DNA of 64,000 nucleotides from CAG-791 sp963593905 (GCA_963593905.1 CAVBBL010000001.1:139640-203639), one strand, 5' to 3'; positions 22,770 through 32,026 are shown, counted from the stretch's first letter. Notes: generated by a model from the letters alone, not told the origin. Numbers and translations are program-made.

Positions 22770-25187
22770 ATGCTATCAGACAAAGCAATGAAAGAAGAAA
22801 GTATACGTACTTTACATGGAGAGGGGCGGCCGGCCGGCAGCCCCTTTGATGTTAATAAAGCACCGGAATTACTGGCACCGGCCGGCAGCATGGAGGCATT
22901 TCGTGGCGCTTTGTGCGCAGGGGCGGATGCGGTCTACCTGGCCGGCGAACAATACGGCGCCAGAGCCTATGCTGCTAATTTTACCAAAGAAGAGCTTCTT
23001 TTGGCCTTACGTGAGGCGCATCTGTTCGGTAAAAGAATCTACCTGACCGTAAATACGCTGACCAGACAGAGTGAGCTGCCCGGATTGGTGGAATTTGTAT
23101 CCGAGCTGGTGGAGGAAGGAAATTTAGACGGGGTTATTGTACAGGATTTGGGAGTGCTTCGCGCTCTGAGGAAGGCCTGTCCGACCCTTTCTTTGCATGC
23201 AAGCACCCAGATGTCTGTGACAGGAGCGGAGGGCGTTCGTTTCTTAAAAGAGCAGGGGGTGTGCAGAGTTGTGCCTGCCAGGGAACTTTCCTTGGAGGAA
23301 ATCCGCACCATGAAGGAGGAGACCGGGATAGAGCTGGAGACTTTTATTCACGGTGCCATGTGTTATTGTTATTCCGGAAAATGCCTTTTTTCCAGTCTCA
23401 TAGGAGGAAGAAGCGGCAATAGAGGCCGCTGTGCCCAGCCCTGCCGACTGCCCTACAGGATTCTGGATGAGCAGGGAAAAACAGTGGGTACCCAAAATGG
23501 AAAAAATGCAAAGAAAGAAAGTGAAAAAGAAATCTACCCGCTCTCTATGAAGGACCTTTGCACGTTAGACATTTTGCCGGAGCTGATCGAAGCGGGAATT
23601 TCTTCCTTTAAAATAGAAGGCCGCATGAAAAAACCGGAATATGCAGCAGGTGTGACGGCTGTTTATCGAAAGTATATCGATCTTTACATGACGGCAAAAC
23701 GAGAAGGAAGAAAACTGAACTGGAAAGTGGAGCCAAAGGACCGACAGCTGCTGCAGAAGCTTTATCTGCGGACGGATTTGAATACAGGTTATTATCATCA
23801 GAAAAACGGTCCGGATATGGTTACCATGGGAAAACCGGGCTATCTGGGCGCAGAGGAAGGCCTTCTCAAGGAGATTCACGAGAAGTATTTAGAGAGTGGA
23901 TTAAAGATTCCCCTGCAGGGGAAAGTCTATCTGAAAGCGGGAGAACCGGCACGGCTGCAGATGGAGATAGTCCGGAAGAAAAAAGAAAAGGACTTTGCAG
24001 ATCCCAAAAGAGAGAATTATTCTCTGACAGCAGAAGCGCTGGGTGATGAGGTACAGTCGGCAAAGTCAAGGCCCATGGGGGAAGAGGAAGTAAGAAAAAG
24101 GCTTTTAAAGACCGGAGATACGCATTTTGTTTTTGAGAGTCTGGATATTATCATTGACGGACAGATTTTCCTGCCGGTGGCTTCCTTAAACGCACTGCGA
24201 AGAGAGGGACTTAAGGCTTTAGAAGAGGTGCTGCTGCGCCATAATATACAGGCGATGCGGCAGGAGCAAGATGTACAGGCGGCCAAAGATTCTGTATCTT
24301 TGAGAAACGGTTCTGTTTTTCCCCCAAAAGCAGCTGCTTACGATCAAAAGAAAGAACAGGTCCTCTGGGCGCAGGTAGTGGATGCTAAGCAGTGGGAAAT
24401 TGCCTGCCGTCATCCGGCTGTGGCAGGGGTGATCGACGACAGCGGTTTATTTCTCGGCGCTCCTTCCGGGAATAGACCCCCTCTTTGCCTTTTGGGGCTT
24501 CCTTATGTATATCGTAATTTCCATCATAAGTGGATGGAGAAAGCCTGGCAGCAATTGCAGGACGGGGTATATGACGGTGTTCTGATACGAACACTGGAAG
24601 AATTGCAATTCTTACGGGAACGGCATTATCAGGGGATTATGATCGCAGACAGCGGTCTGTATCAGTGGAATAAGGAGAGCCGAGAGTTGCTTTTGTCCTG
24701 CTGCACGGACGGTGTTTTTCCGCTGGAATTAAACAGACACGAGCTGCAGCAGGTCTTTGGTGAAAATCCGGAGAAACGTACAGAGAAAAGGGAACAGGGA
24801 CGGGGCATTTTGACTGTCTACGGGAGACTTCCCATGATGATCAGTGCCAATTGTATCAAAAAAACGGTGAACCGATGTGATGGCACAGAGGGCGGCTTTT
24901 GGGCTTTATCAGATCGAATGGCTGAAAAGCTGCCGGTTCGGTGTTTTTGCGGATTTTGCACCAATATTATTTATAACAGTGTTCCGGTATCACTGCATAA
25001 CTTCCGAAAGGATCCCTTTTTAAAGGAAAGACGGGTGCTTCTTTGCAGCTTTACGACAGAAAATGAAAAAGAAATGCGGGCAGTGCTGGATTGGTATGGC
25101 AGTGCCGTGGAGACCCGGGAAGGCTGTGAGAAGTCTTTTCCGATATCCAGATATACCACGGGTCATTATAAGAAAGGTGCTCTGTAG
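22770..25187 (+). CDS. Peptidase U32 family protein, probable rRNA/tRNA hydroxylation factor
   Basis: Large U32-family protein, 805 residues. The N-terminal barrel starts ELLAPAGSMEAFRGALCAGADAVYLAG. The cysteine cluster GAMCYCYSGKCLFSSL..GRCAQPCR, a likely Fe-S site, lies at about 195-235, and KIEGRMKKPEYAAG follows. The long C-terminal part resembles the DUF3656/collagenase-like extension. Members of this family such as RlhA (23S rRNA C2501 hydroxylation) and TrhP (tRNA) are RNA-modifying rather than proteases; the two-domain layout fits RlhA best. The start is uncertain: no good SD at 22770, and 22788 is an alternative ATG. Confidence 0.8.
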   Translation: MLSDKAMKEESIRTLHGEGRPAGSPFDVNKAPELLAPAGSMEAFRGALCAGADAVYLAGEQYGARAYAANFTKEELLLALREAHLFGKRIYLTVNTLTRQSELPGLVEFVSELVEEGNLDGVIVQDLGVLRALRKACPTLSLHASTQMSVTGAEGVRFLKEQGVCRVVPARELSLEEIRTMKEETGIELETFIHGAMCYCYSGKCLFSSLIGGRSGNRGRCAQPCRLPYRILDEQGKTVGTQNGKNAKKESEKEIYPLSMKDLCTLDILPELIEAGISSFKIEGRMKKPEYAAGVTAVYRKYIDLYMTAKREGRKLNWKVEPKDRQLLQKLYLRTDLNTGYYHQKNGPDMVTMGKPGYLGAEEGLLKEIHEKYLESGLKIPLQGKVYLKAGEPARLQMEIVRKKKEKDFADPKRENYSLTAEALGDEVQSAKSRPMGEEEVRKRLLKTGDTHFVFESLDIIIDGQIFLPVASLNALRREGLKALEEVLLRHNIQAMRQEQDVQAAKDSVSLRNGSVFPPKAAAYDQKKEQVLWAQVVDAKQWEIACRHPAVAGVIDDSGLFLGAPSGNRPPLCLLGLPYVYRNFHHKWMEKAWQQLQDGVYDGVLIRTLEELQFLRERHYQGIMIADSGLYQWNKESRELLLSCCTDGVFPLELNRHELQQVFGENPEKRTEKREQGRGILTVYGRLPMMISANCIKKTVNRCDGTEGGFWALSDRMAEKLPVRCFCGFCTNIIYNSVPVSLHNFRKDPFLKERRVLLCSFTTENEKEMRAVLDWYGSAVETREGCEKSFPISRYTTGHYKKGAL

Positions 25188-25237
25188 AAGGCACTGTGTG
25201 GATTTGACAGCGAAGCGATGTGACTGGGGAGGCAGGA

Positions 25238-27442
25238 ATGCGAATCTATATCATGGAAATATGCAGATTGTTTATTCCTGCATTGCTCTTATTTTATACC
25301 GTTACGGCGCTGTTTTCTTTGCCGATGGGAGGCCTGCGGCGCAGAGCTGCTTTTCGCAGAGATAAGGGAAGAAATTTTTCAGGCACCCAGACAGTATCCG
25401 TGCTGGAGAGATGCGTGGATGCCATGCAGCTGATTCTTCTTTTTACCTTACAACTGGTGTGTTTTATTTCTTTGACTGCAGCCTTACAGGATGCGCAGCA
25501 GTACATGATTTTCTGGGCAGTACAGGCGGCCTTTTTCCTCCTCATTGCGTTGTGGATACGAAAAGCCTTCCCTTATATTGACAGACAGCTTCTCAATCAT
25601 GCTTTCCTGTTCATGATCACCGGTATCAGCATGCTGACCAGGCTTTCCTTTGAGAAAGGAATTCATCAATTTTCCATGGCGGCGGCAGGACTTATTCTGG
25701 CCTTCCTGATCCCTTTCTGCGTGCAGAAACTCCCGCCGATGAAATGTCCGGACTGGATGCAGTGGGATCCTTTAAGCAGAAATAAAAAGAAGCGCAAGGT
25801 CCACTTTTTTACCATTCTTTTCTGGAAAAGACTGACCTGGTTTTATGCCCTTTTAGGTATTGGTCTGCTTTCTGTGGTGCTCATACTGGGCAGCGTGACC
25901 CAGGGATCCAAGATCAGCTATACGATTCTGGGATTTACACTGCAGCCCTCCGAATTTGTAAAGATTCTTTTCGTTCTTTTTATGGCGGCAGCGCTCTATT
26001 GGGGAAACGACTTCAGGAGAATGTGCAGCGTCTCCGTGGCGGCCGCGGTTCACGTGATCATATTGGTACTCTCCAGGGATCTGGGCAGTGCTTTGATCTT
26101 TTTTATGGTATGGCTGTTTGTGCTCTACTATGCCACCGGGAAATGGTATGTGTTGGCAACGGGCACGGGAATCGGTGCTCTGGGAGCCTTTGTCAGCTAT
26201 CATCTCTTTTCCCATGTCCGCGTGAGAGTACAGGCGTTTTTGGATCCATGGAGTTACATAGACGGCATCGGCTATCAGATCACCCAGTCTCTGTTTGCTA
26301 TCAGCAGCGGCGGTCTGTGGGGACAGGGTCTTGGAAAAGGAACCCCGGATAAGATTCCTTATGTAGAATCAGACTTTATCTATGCAGCTATTGCAGAGGA
26401 GTTCGGACTGATCTTTGCTGTGGCACTTTTGGTTATTTTTCTTTGCTGCTTTATCCGGTTTCTGCAGCTGACATTGGGACAGACGGATCTGTTTTGCAGA
26501 TATTTAAATTTCGGCATTGCCATTGCTTTTATTTTTCAGACATTTCTGACAGTGGGCGGAGAGGTTCGTTTTATTCCGCTGACCGGCGTTACGCTTCCGT
26601 TTATCAGCTACGGAGGCAGTTCCATGATTACCTCAATCTTTATGTTCGGGATTGCGGAGTGCTGTGTAATTCTGCAGGAAAAACACAGACAGCAGCACCT
26701 TGCACTGTTTGAGCAGGAAAGGGCAGGGCGCAGAAGAAGGTCAGGGCAGGAAAGAGCAAGGGACAGAGAAGCGGAGTCTGTTTATGCCAAAAGACAGCAA
26801 GCTGCGAGGAAACCGTCAAAGGAAATGTATTATAGTGCAGAGCCATCCTATGAGGAAAGAGACAGGAGGATACAGAAGGAAATCCGGGAGCGCCAAAGAA
26901 GCGGAGTGACGAGGCAAAGTAATAGACAGACGAGGCAAAGTGACAGACAGATACGGCAGAGGTCACAGGTGCAGGAAAGAAGCTATGGATATCAGCCTCG
27001 CCAGACAGATGGGAGTGAGAACCTGTTCGCTGACAGCTATAGAGATGAGTATGACAGAAGAAACAGTGACGGATACCGCGACAGTTATCAGGAGAAATAC
27101 CAAGACGAATTCCGAGACAGTTATCAGGAGAAATACCAAGACGAATTCCGAGACAGATTCCAAGACAGATTTCAAAACAGTTATGTAGAGGAATACAGAG
27201 ACGGACACGAGAGAGGATATGACGAAGGAGTTGATAACGGATACGGAGTGAGATACGGAGAGTCGGCAAAAATACAGCCGCGGCCTACGGCCTATGGCCG
27301 CAATGCAAGGCAGCAGCGTGAGAGTTGGAATCGTGAGTTGGAGGATATCAATCTGCAGGGATTTCAGGAAGTGATGCCGGATTCCTACGAGGGTGTTGTG
27401 GACGATGATGTAACCATGGATCTGCGCTTTTTGTATCAGTGA
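25238..27442 (+). CDS. SEDS-family (FtsW/RodA/SpoVE) protein with long repeat tail
   Basis: Multi-spanning membrane protein whose relatives polymerise peptidoglycan glycan strands from lipid II. SEDS marks: LQPSEFVKI, SRDLGSALIFF, the loop SSGGLWGQGLGKG..DFIYAAIAEEFG (from about residue 355) and GVTLPFISYGGSSM. Residues about 485-734 are unusual for the family: a hydrophilic, Arg/Gln/Glu/Asp/Tyr-rich tail with short repeats such as RQSDRQ and RDSYQEKYQDEF. Start ATG 25238 follows GGGGAGG; a GTG at 25220 is less likely. The next gene is a class B PBP, the expected SEDS partner. Confidence 0.88.
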   Translation: MRIYIMEICRLFIPALLLFYTVTALFSLPMGGLRRRAAFRRDKGRNFSGTQTVSVLERCVDAMQLILLFTLQLVCFISLTAALQDAQQYMIFWAVQAAFFLLIALWIRKAFPYIDRQLLNHAFLFMITGISMLTRLSFEKGIHQFSMAAAGLILAFLIPFCVQKLPPMKCPDWMQWDPLSRNKKKRKVHFFTILFWKRLTWFYALLGIGLLSVVLILGSVTQGSKISYTILGFTLQPSEFVKILFVLFMAAALYWGNDFRRMCSVSVAAAVHVIILVLSRDLGSALIFFMVWLFVLYYATGKWYVLATGTGIGALGAFVSYHLFSHVRVRVQAFLDPWSYIDGIGYQITQSLFAISSGGLWGQGLGKGTPDKIPYVESDFIYAAIAEEFGLIFAVALLVIFLCCFIRFLQLTLGQTDLFCRYLNFGIAIAFIFQTFLTVGGEVRFIPLTGVTLPFISYGGSSMITSIFMFGIAECCVILQEKHRQQHLALFEQERAGRRRRSGQERARDREAESVYAKRQQAARKPSKEMYYSAEPSYEERDRRIQKEIRERQRSGVTRQSNRQTRQSDRQIRQRSQVQERSYGYQPRQTDGSENLFADSYRDEYDRRNSDGYRDSYQEKYQDEFRDSYQEKYQDEFRDRFQDRFQNSYVEEYRDGHERGYDEGVDNGYGVRYGESAKIQPRPTAYGRNARQQRESWNRELEDINLQGFQEVMPDSYEGVVDDDVTMDLRFLYQ
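27080..27151 (+). repeat. Exact 36-bp tandem duplication in the SEDS tail
   Basis: Two identical 36-base units (27080-27115 and 27116-27151) encode RDSYQEKYQDEF twice; a third, partly matching unit follows (RDRFQDRFQNSY). Exact identity at DNA level suggests a recent or slippage-prone duplication. Confidence 0.85.
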
Positions 27443-27668
27443 AGATACATAATAACGACAGATAAATTTAAAATAAAACAGAGAAATAAGAAGATAAAAA
27501 AGAGACTAAAATAAAGCAAAGAAACAAGAAGCAAAGAAACAAGAAACAAAGATAAGAAACAAAGAAATAAGAAACAAAGAAATTAAAAACTGAGAGAAAA
27601 AACAGAGATAAAGATAAAAAAAGAAAAACAAGTCAGGAAAATAAGGTTAGAATAATAAGCCGGATAAA
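27443..27668 (+). other. Purine-rich low-complexity spacer
   Basis: About 225 bases composed largely of AAAGAAA, AAGAAACAAAG and ATAAG words repeated imperfectly, with few C or T. No gene, promoter or hairpin recognised. It separates the SEDS gene from its PBP partner and supplies no clear SD for the latter. Confidence 0.6.
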
Positions 27669-29126
27669 ATGAGAGAAAGCAGAAAAAACAAAAAACAGCA
27701 GTTAAAAAAAGAAAAATACCGAGCACTTTTAACAGCAGGGATTTTCATCCTGCTGTTTGGTGTTATGTCCTACAGCTTTGTCTCCTACGCATTGTCACAC
27801 CAGGAGGCTTTGTTCGACAACAGCTATAATGGCAGAGAAAGTCAGATGCTCGCCGAAAATACGAAGGGCAAAATCCTGGCGGCAGATGGGGAAGTGCTGG
27901 CGGAGACGGTGGTAAATGGTGAGACAGAGACCAGAAATTATCCCTTTAAAAATGTTTTTTCTCATATTGTAGGATATGACAGCATGGGCGGCAGTGGTCT
28001 GGACGGCACTTATAACTACACGCTGATCCACGCGGACCTGACGATTCCGGAGAAGGCAGCGTATTCAGATCTGGGGCAGAAAATGCCGGGCAATAATGTG
28101 ATCACTACCCTGAATCCCACGTTACAGGAGGCGGCGGATGAAGCCATGGGTCTGTATCAGGGCGCTATCATCGTCAGTGATCCCTCCACCGGTGCTATTC
28201 TGGCCATGGTGAGCAAGCCGGACTATGATCCCAATACTATCGAAGAAGAATGGGACAGTATTTCTCAGAATGAGGACAAAAGTGCGCTGTTAAACAGAGC
28301 TACGCAGGGGCTTTATCCTCCAGGATCCACCTTCAAAATCATGGATGCAGTGGAATATCTGGAAGAAAATCCGGACACATGGGAGACTTATTCTTACAAT
28401 TGCACGGGGACATTCACCAGAGATGGGGAGACGATTCATTGCTTTCATAATGAGCAGCACGGCACGGTGAATTTTATGAAATCCTTTGCCAAATCCTGTA
28501 ACTCCTCCTTTGCGAATATCGGTCTTTCCCTGAACAGAGAAGAATTTTCCTCCAAGTTAAAGACCATGATGTTTGGAGAAGAGCTTCCCTACGAACTGCC
28601 AAGTTCTGTGAGTACCACCTGCCTGACAGATAAAAACGAAAATCTCTCCGGACTTTCCACGGATAATATGATTCAGCTGGCTATCGGGCAGGGAGCCACC
28701 GGTATGTCGCCTTTACATTTACAGCTGATCACTTCAGCAATAGCTAATGACGGTGTGGTGATGAAGCCCTATGTGGTGGACAGAGTGGAGAGTGCTACAG
28801 GAACCCTGATAGAGAAGACGGATCCCCAGGCTTACAGACAGATTATGAGTAAGAGTACAGCACAGATCATGCAAACGCTGATGGCGGATGTCATCGAGGA
28901 AGGAACAGCCTCCAAACTGAAGGGATACAGCTATACAGCAGCAGGTAAGACCGGATCGGCGGAGTATGAGGATGATTCCACGCAGTCTCATGCGTGGTTT
29001 ACCGGCTATGCACCGGCTGAGAATCCGCAGGTAGCTATAACTGTCATCATAGAAGGTGCAGGCAGCGGCGGCGATTATGCGGTTCCCATCGCAAGGCGTG
29101 TGCTGGATGCATGGTTTTCGCAGTGA
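27669..29126 (+). CDS. Penicillin-binding transpeptidase (class B type)
   Basis: Cell-wall cross-linking enzyme anchored by one N-terminal membrane helix (about residues 19-42). Active-site motifs: STFK (S220-K223, after YPPG), SCN (276-278) and KTGS (427-430). The short N-terminal dimerisation region and 485-residue length resemble the PbpA/PBP2-like sporulation or elongation partners of SEDS proteins. It directly follows the SEDS gene, so the two probably form a synthase pair. SD is weak (CCGGAT), with an A-rich leader. Confidence 0.9.
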   Translation: MRESRKNKKQQLKKEKYRALLTAGIFILLFGVMSYSFVSYALSHQEALFDNSYNGRESQMLAENTKGKILAADGEVLAETVVNGETETRNYPFKNVFSHIVGYDSMGGSGLDGTYNYTLIHADLTIPEKAAYSDLGQKMPGNNVITTLNPTLQEAADEAMGLYQGAIIVSDPSTGAILAMVSKPDYDPNTIEEEWDSISQNEDKSALLNRATQGLYPPGSTFKIMDAVEYLEENPDTWETYSYNCTGTFTRDGETIHCFHNEQHGTVNFMKSFAKSCNSSFANIGLSLNREEFSSKLKTMMFGEELPYELPSSVSTTCLTDKNENLSGLSTDNMIQLAIGQGATGMSPLHLQLITSAIANDGVVMKPYVVDRVESATGTLIEKTDPQAYRQIMSKSTAQIMQTLMADVIEEGTASKLKGYSYTAAGKTGSAEYEDDSTQSHAWFTGYAPAENPQVAITVIIEGAGSGGDYAVPIARRVLDAWFSQ

Positions 29127-29175
29127 CGCAGGAGCCTGTGTGTGTTACAATCATAAAAGGATGGGTATAGACAGG

Positions 29176-29595
29176 ATGTATTTTTATCAGAATCTCTATG
29201 TGAGTAATAAAATAGAACATCCGGGCAGGGTAAAATGGCGGCTTCGCCATCAAGCGGGACAGTTTTCGGTCTATCTGCTTCTTTTATGCTCTGCAGAAAG
29301 CAAAAACCAGTTGGAGATTATCAACAGCGCCTTTTTGCAGCAGCCTTTTTACAAGAAAAAGCGTCCACTGATTCTGGGGATGGCTGCCGGCAGGAGCGAT
29401 GCCATGGATATGGCTGTCGGTTTAATAGAAGACGCTTATGCACATACAGGTACGGGAGATGTCCGCAGTTATCTTTTCCCGGAAGGGGTCGTCATAAAAG
29501 GAAATACCTTCTGGGCCTACAGGGAGGCAAAAGAGAAACAGGACACATCTGAAAAGGACGAAAATAATCCGGCGGATAAGCAGGAAAGAGGATGA
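29176..29595 (+). CDS. Uncharacterised small protein
   Basis: 139 residues, starting MYFYQNLYVSNKIEHPGRVKWRLRHQAGQFSVYLLLLCSAESKNQLEI. No signal peptide or membrane helix is strong; the C-terminus is charged (EKQDTSEKDENNPADKQ). I do not recognise a characterised family. It overlaps the following DUF2953-type gene by four bases (ATGA), so the two are translationally coupled, and gerW/ytfJ follows; a sporulation or envelope link is plausible by context. Starts at 29161 or further upstream are possible. Confidence 0.6.
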   Translation: MYFYQNLYVSNKIEHPGRVKWRLRHQAGQFSVYLLLLCSAESKNQLEIINSAFLQQPFYKKKRPLILGMAAGRSDAMDMAVGLIEDAYAHTGTGDVRSYLFPEGVVIKGNTFWAYREAKEKQDTSEKDENNPADKQERG

Positions 29596-30749
29596 ATGTG
29601 ACTATAGTATTTATGATCTTAAAAGTCATCGGAATTGTTCTGCTGGTTTTACTCGGCATTGTGCTCATGCTGCTTCTGGCGGTGCTCTTTGTGCCGATCC
29701 GTTACCGGGTGGAAGGTTCTGTGCATGATGAAACCCTGCGGGAGAAATTTGATACGAAAGCCATGCAGGAAAATCTTGCGGCCAAAGCCAATATATCCTG
29801 GCTGTTCCATTTGGTGAACGGTAGGATTGCATATCCGGAGGATCCGGAATTTACGCTTCGAATTTTGTGTTTCAAAGTATTCAGGACTCATCTTTTTGAT
29901 AAGGTACAGGAAGACACAGTACAGGAGGCAGCGGCAAATAAGAAAGCAGCAGAGCCGGAAACAGCAAAAAAGGAAACAGCACAGAAAGCGGTGACAACAG
30001 ATGCAGCAAAGGAAAGCAATGCAGCAAATCAGGAATCCGCAGACTCTATAAAAGAAAATCCCGCCTCTTCAGAAGCAAAAGAGGCCCCGGACAGATGCCG
30101 TCAAAACCTGACAGATAATCAGGACACTCTCGCTGCAGATAAAGAGGCGTATTTACAAAGAGCAAGGCAACGGCAAAAAGATACTGCGGACAGTGCACCG
30201 CCCGTCCCGGATTCCGAAAGCCGACAGCAGCAGGAGAAAGCTTTCGCGGAATCTGCAGGTAAAATCGGTAAATTACAGAAACTAAAGCAAAAATTATATG
30301 ATAAACTGAATCGTGCATGGAAAAAGGCACAGGAGATAGGAAAAAATATTTCCTACTATGTGCGAATCCTGGACAGTGAAATCTTTGCCGCCGCACTTAA
30401 AAAGGTCAGCAGGCAGACGAAGAGGATTCTGCACCAGCTCCTACCAAGGCAGTGGACACTGGTCGGCACGGTGGGAACCGGAGATCCCGGCACGGACGGA
30501 AAACTGCTGGAGATTCAGGGAATTCTCTATCCCTGGACGGCAGGACATCTTTTTCTGCAGCCTGAATTTGAAGGATGCATGGTATATCTGGATTTTCAGG
30601 CAAAGGGTAAAATTACCATTTTTATTTTGCTGCAGGCAGCAGCAAGCTGTTATTTTGATAAAAAGATTAAGAGGGTAATCCGTTTATTTAAGAAAGAAAG
30701 CAGTATAAAGAAATCCGGAAAGAAAACACCGCACAAAAAGGCGGCATAG
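29592..30749 (+). CDS. DUF2953-type membrane protein
   Basis: 385 residues with an N-terminal membrane helix (ILKVIGIVLLVLLGIVLMLLLAVLFVPIRY), a conserved-looking domain (VEGSVHDE..ANISWLFHLVNGRIAYPEDPEFTLRILCFKVF), a low-complexity Ala/Lys/Glu/Gln-rich middle (about 110-215) and a C-terminal domain with TLVGTVGTGDPGTDGKLLEIQGIL. This matches my recollection of DUF2953 proteins encoded beside ytfJ in spore formers. Function unknown. Starts within the preceding gene and is followed 10 bases later by gerW/ytfJ. Confidence 0.75.
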   Translation: MNVTIVFMILKVIGIVLLVLLGIVLMLLLAVLFVPIRYRVEGSVHDETLREKFDTKAMQENLAAKANISWLFHLVNGRIAYPEDPEFTLRILCFKVFRTHLFDKVQEDTVQEAAANKKAAEPETAKKETAQKAVTTDAAKESNAANQESADSIKENPASSEAKEAPDRCRQNLTDNQDTLAADKEAYLQRARQRQKDTADSAPPVPDSESRQQQEKAFAESAGKIGKLQKLKQKLYDKLNRAWKKAQEIGKNISYYVRILDSEIFAAALKKVSRQTKRILHQLLPRQWTLVGTVGTGDPGTDGKLLEIQGILYPWTAGHLFLQPEFEGCMVYLDFQAKGKITIFILLQAAASCYFDKKIKRVIRLFKKESSIKKSGKKTPHKKAA

Positions 30750-30759
30750 AAAGGAAAAT

Positions 30760-31155
30760 ATGGCTGAAAATAATATTTCTGCAGTAGTAAAGGCATTGAT
30801 GGACGGTGCGGACGGTGTTCTGGCAGCAAAGACGGTAATCGGTGAGCCTGTACAGGTGGGGGATACTGTGGTGATTCCGCTCTCGGATGTGACCATTGGC
30901 TGCGGCGCCGGTGCCAGAATCGGCGGTGATAAAAAGAACAGCGGTGCAGGCGGCTTTTCTGCCAAAATGTCTCCCAATGCAGTGCTGATCATCCGCGGTG
31001 GGACTACAAAGGTGGTGAATATCAAAAATCAGGATGCGGCAGCCAAGCTCATCGACCTTATTCCGGAGGTAATTGATAAATTTGTAGCCAGGGATCCCCA
31101 GGGGGATGTGATGGACGATGACGATGCCATTGAGGCTGCTTTTCCTCAGAAGTGA
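30760..31155 (+). CDS. ytfJ: GerW/YtfJ family sporulation protein
   Basis: 131 residues. The segment VIGEPVQVGDTVVIPLSDVTIGCGAGARIGG with a glycine-rich centre is the family signature. In Bacillus the homologue is made in the forespore and is linked to germination. Here it follows the DUF2953-type gene closely with AAAGGAAAA as ribosome site. Its presence indicates a spore-forming ancestry. Confidence 0.88.
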   Translation: MAENNISAVVKALMDGADGVLAAKTVIGEPVQVGDTVVIPLSDVTIGCGAGARIGGDKKNSGAGGFSAKMSPNAVLIIRGGTTKVVNIKNQDAAAKLIDLIPEVIDKFVARDPQGDVMDDDDAIEAAFPQK

Positions 31156-31289
31156 TTTTTGCCTCTGCTGCTTGTGTGAACAGACGATGGAGCATGTCAG
31201 TTATATCAGTAATATCAGTAATGGCTGTAATGTCAGTACTTTGCTGTCGGGTTAATCCCTGTGCAGATGTTTATGTGCCGAAATATATC

Positions 31290-31318
31290 TTGTTTTATTT
31301 TTATAGGCGTGCTATACT
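31290..31318 (+). promoter_or_regulatory. Promoter of the queT-type gene
   Basis: TTGTTT (31290-31295), 17-base spacer, TATACT (31313-31318). The transcript would begin near 31325, exactly where the structured leader starts. The preceding 31186-31240 has short ATCAGTAAT-type direct repeats and nothing else. Confidence 0.6.
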
Positions 31319-31323
31319 CCTAA

Positions 31324-31427
31324 CCGTTGCCGTCAAAAACAAGGTCGTAATCCGGCAGTCGGCGATTCCCGCCGTTAAATGAATCGTGTGTTCGAGACCT
31401 TCCACACGTAAAACAAAACTAAAGGAG
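31324..31427 (+). ncRNA. Structured leader, candidate preQ1 riboswitch
   Basis: The leader can form TGCCG/CGGCA (31328-31355 region), CGGCG-ATTCC-CGCCG (31360-31374), and GTGTG/CACAC (31386-31390 with 31403-31407). The loop of the last hairpin contains GACCTT (31396-31401), which can pair with AAGGTC (31341-31346), giving a pseudoknot, or with AAAGG of the SD (31421-31427). A 12-base loop ending in C and an A-rich AAAACAAAACTAAAGGAG tail recall preQ1 class I; the length (about 100 bases) and long-range pairing recall class III. The downstream gene is a QueT-type transporter, as expected. Class assignment is open. Confidence 0.55.
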
Positions 31428-31437
31428 AAAATTGAAT

Positions 31438-31974
31438 ATGAAAAAGAAAAGTAACACGATGTTCCTGACCCAGTCAGCGGTAATCGCTGCTATTTATGTG
31501 GTATTGACGCTGGCGCTGCAGCCCATCAGCTTTGGTGCGATTCAGTTTCGTGTCAGCGAGATGCTCTGTGTGCTGCCGTTATTTTCCTTTACCGGTGTAG
31601 TGGGCGTTACCATTGGCTGCCTGCTTGGCAACATCCTCGGAGGAGCGGCACTGCCGGACATCATCTTCGGCACATTGGCTACTCTGATCGGCGCAGTAGG
31701 CACCCATTATCTTTGCTGCACGATGAAAAACGGCCAAAGAGAAAAGAAACTCTCCGTCGCAGACCGCGTGAAGGCTGTTTTGCCGCCCATCATCAGCAAT
31801 ATGCTGATCATCCCGCTGGTTCTTAAATTTGCTTATGGTATGGCAGATGCGGTATGGTTTATGGTGATTACAGTAGGTGTGGGAGAGGTTTTAGCAGTAG
31901 GTGTGCTTGGCAATATTTTGCTGACGATCCTTTATCCTTATTCGCAGAAGCTTTTCCTGCAGAAGGAAGTCTAG
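31438..31974 (+). CDS. queT: QueT family transporter (queuosine precursor uptake)
   Basis: Small membrane protein (178 residues) with about five hydrophobic segments. Its start is TQSAVIAAIYVVLTLALQPISFGAIQFRVSEMLCVLPLF, a sequence typical of the QueT family of ECF-type S components or precursor transporters. By family knowledge it imports preQ1 or a related base for queuosine in tRNA. The ATG at 31438 has AAAGGAG ten bases upstream; a TTG at 31432 is less likely. The structured leader supports ligand control. Confidence 0.82.
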   Translation: MKKKSNTMFLTQSAVIAAIYVVLTLALQPISFGAIQFRVSEMLCVLPLFSFTGVVGVTIGCLLGNILGGAALPDIIFGTLATLIGAVGTHYLCCTMKNGQREKKLSVADRVKAVLPPIISNMLIIPLVLKFAYGMADAVWFMVITVGVGEVLAVGVLGNILLTILYPYSQKLFLQKEV

Positions 31975-31997
31975 GGAGAGAAAGTTATATTTTTTCC

Positions 31998-32026
31998 TTG
32001 CATTTTAAAAATCTATTTGCTAAAAT
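31998..32026 (+). promoter_or_regulatory. Promoter of rpmB
   Basis: TTGCAT (31998-32003), 17 bases, TAAAAT (32021-32026). A separate TATAAT at 32046-32051 has no good -35 but could be a second start site. Confidence 0.5.
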
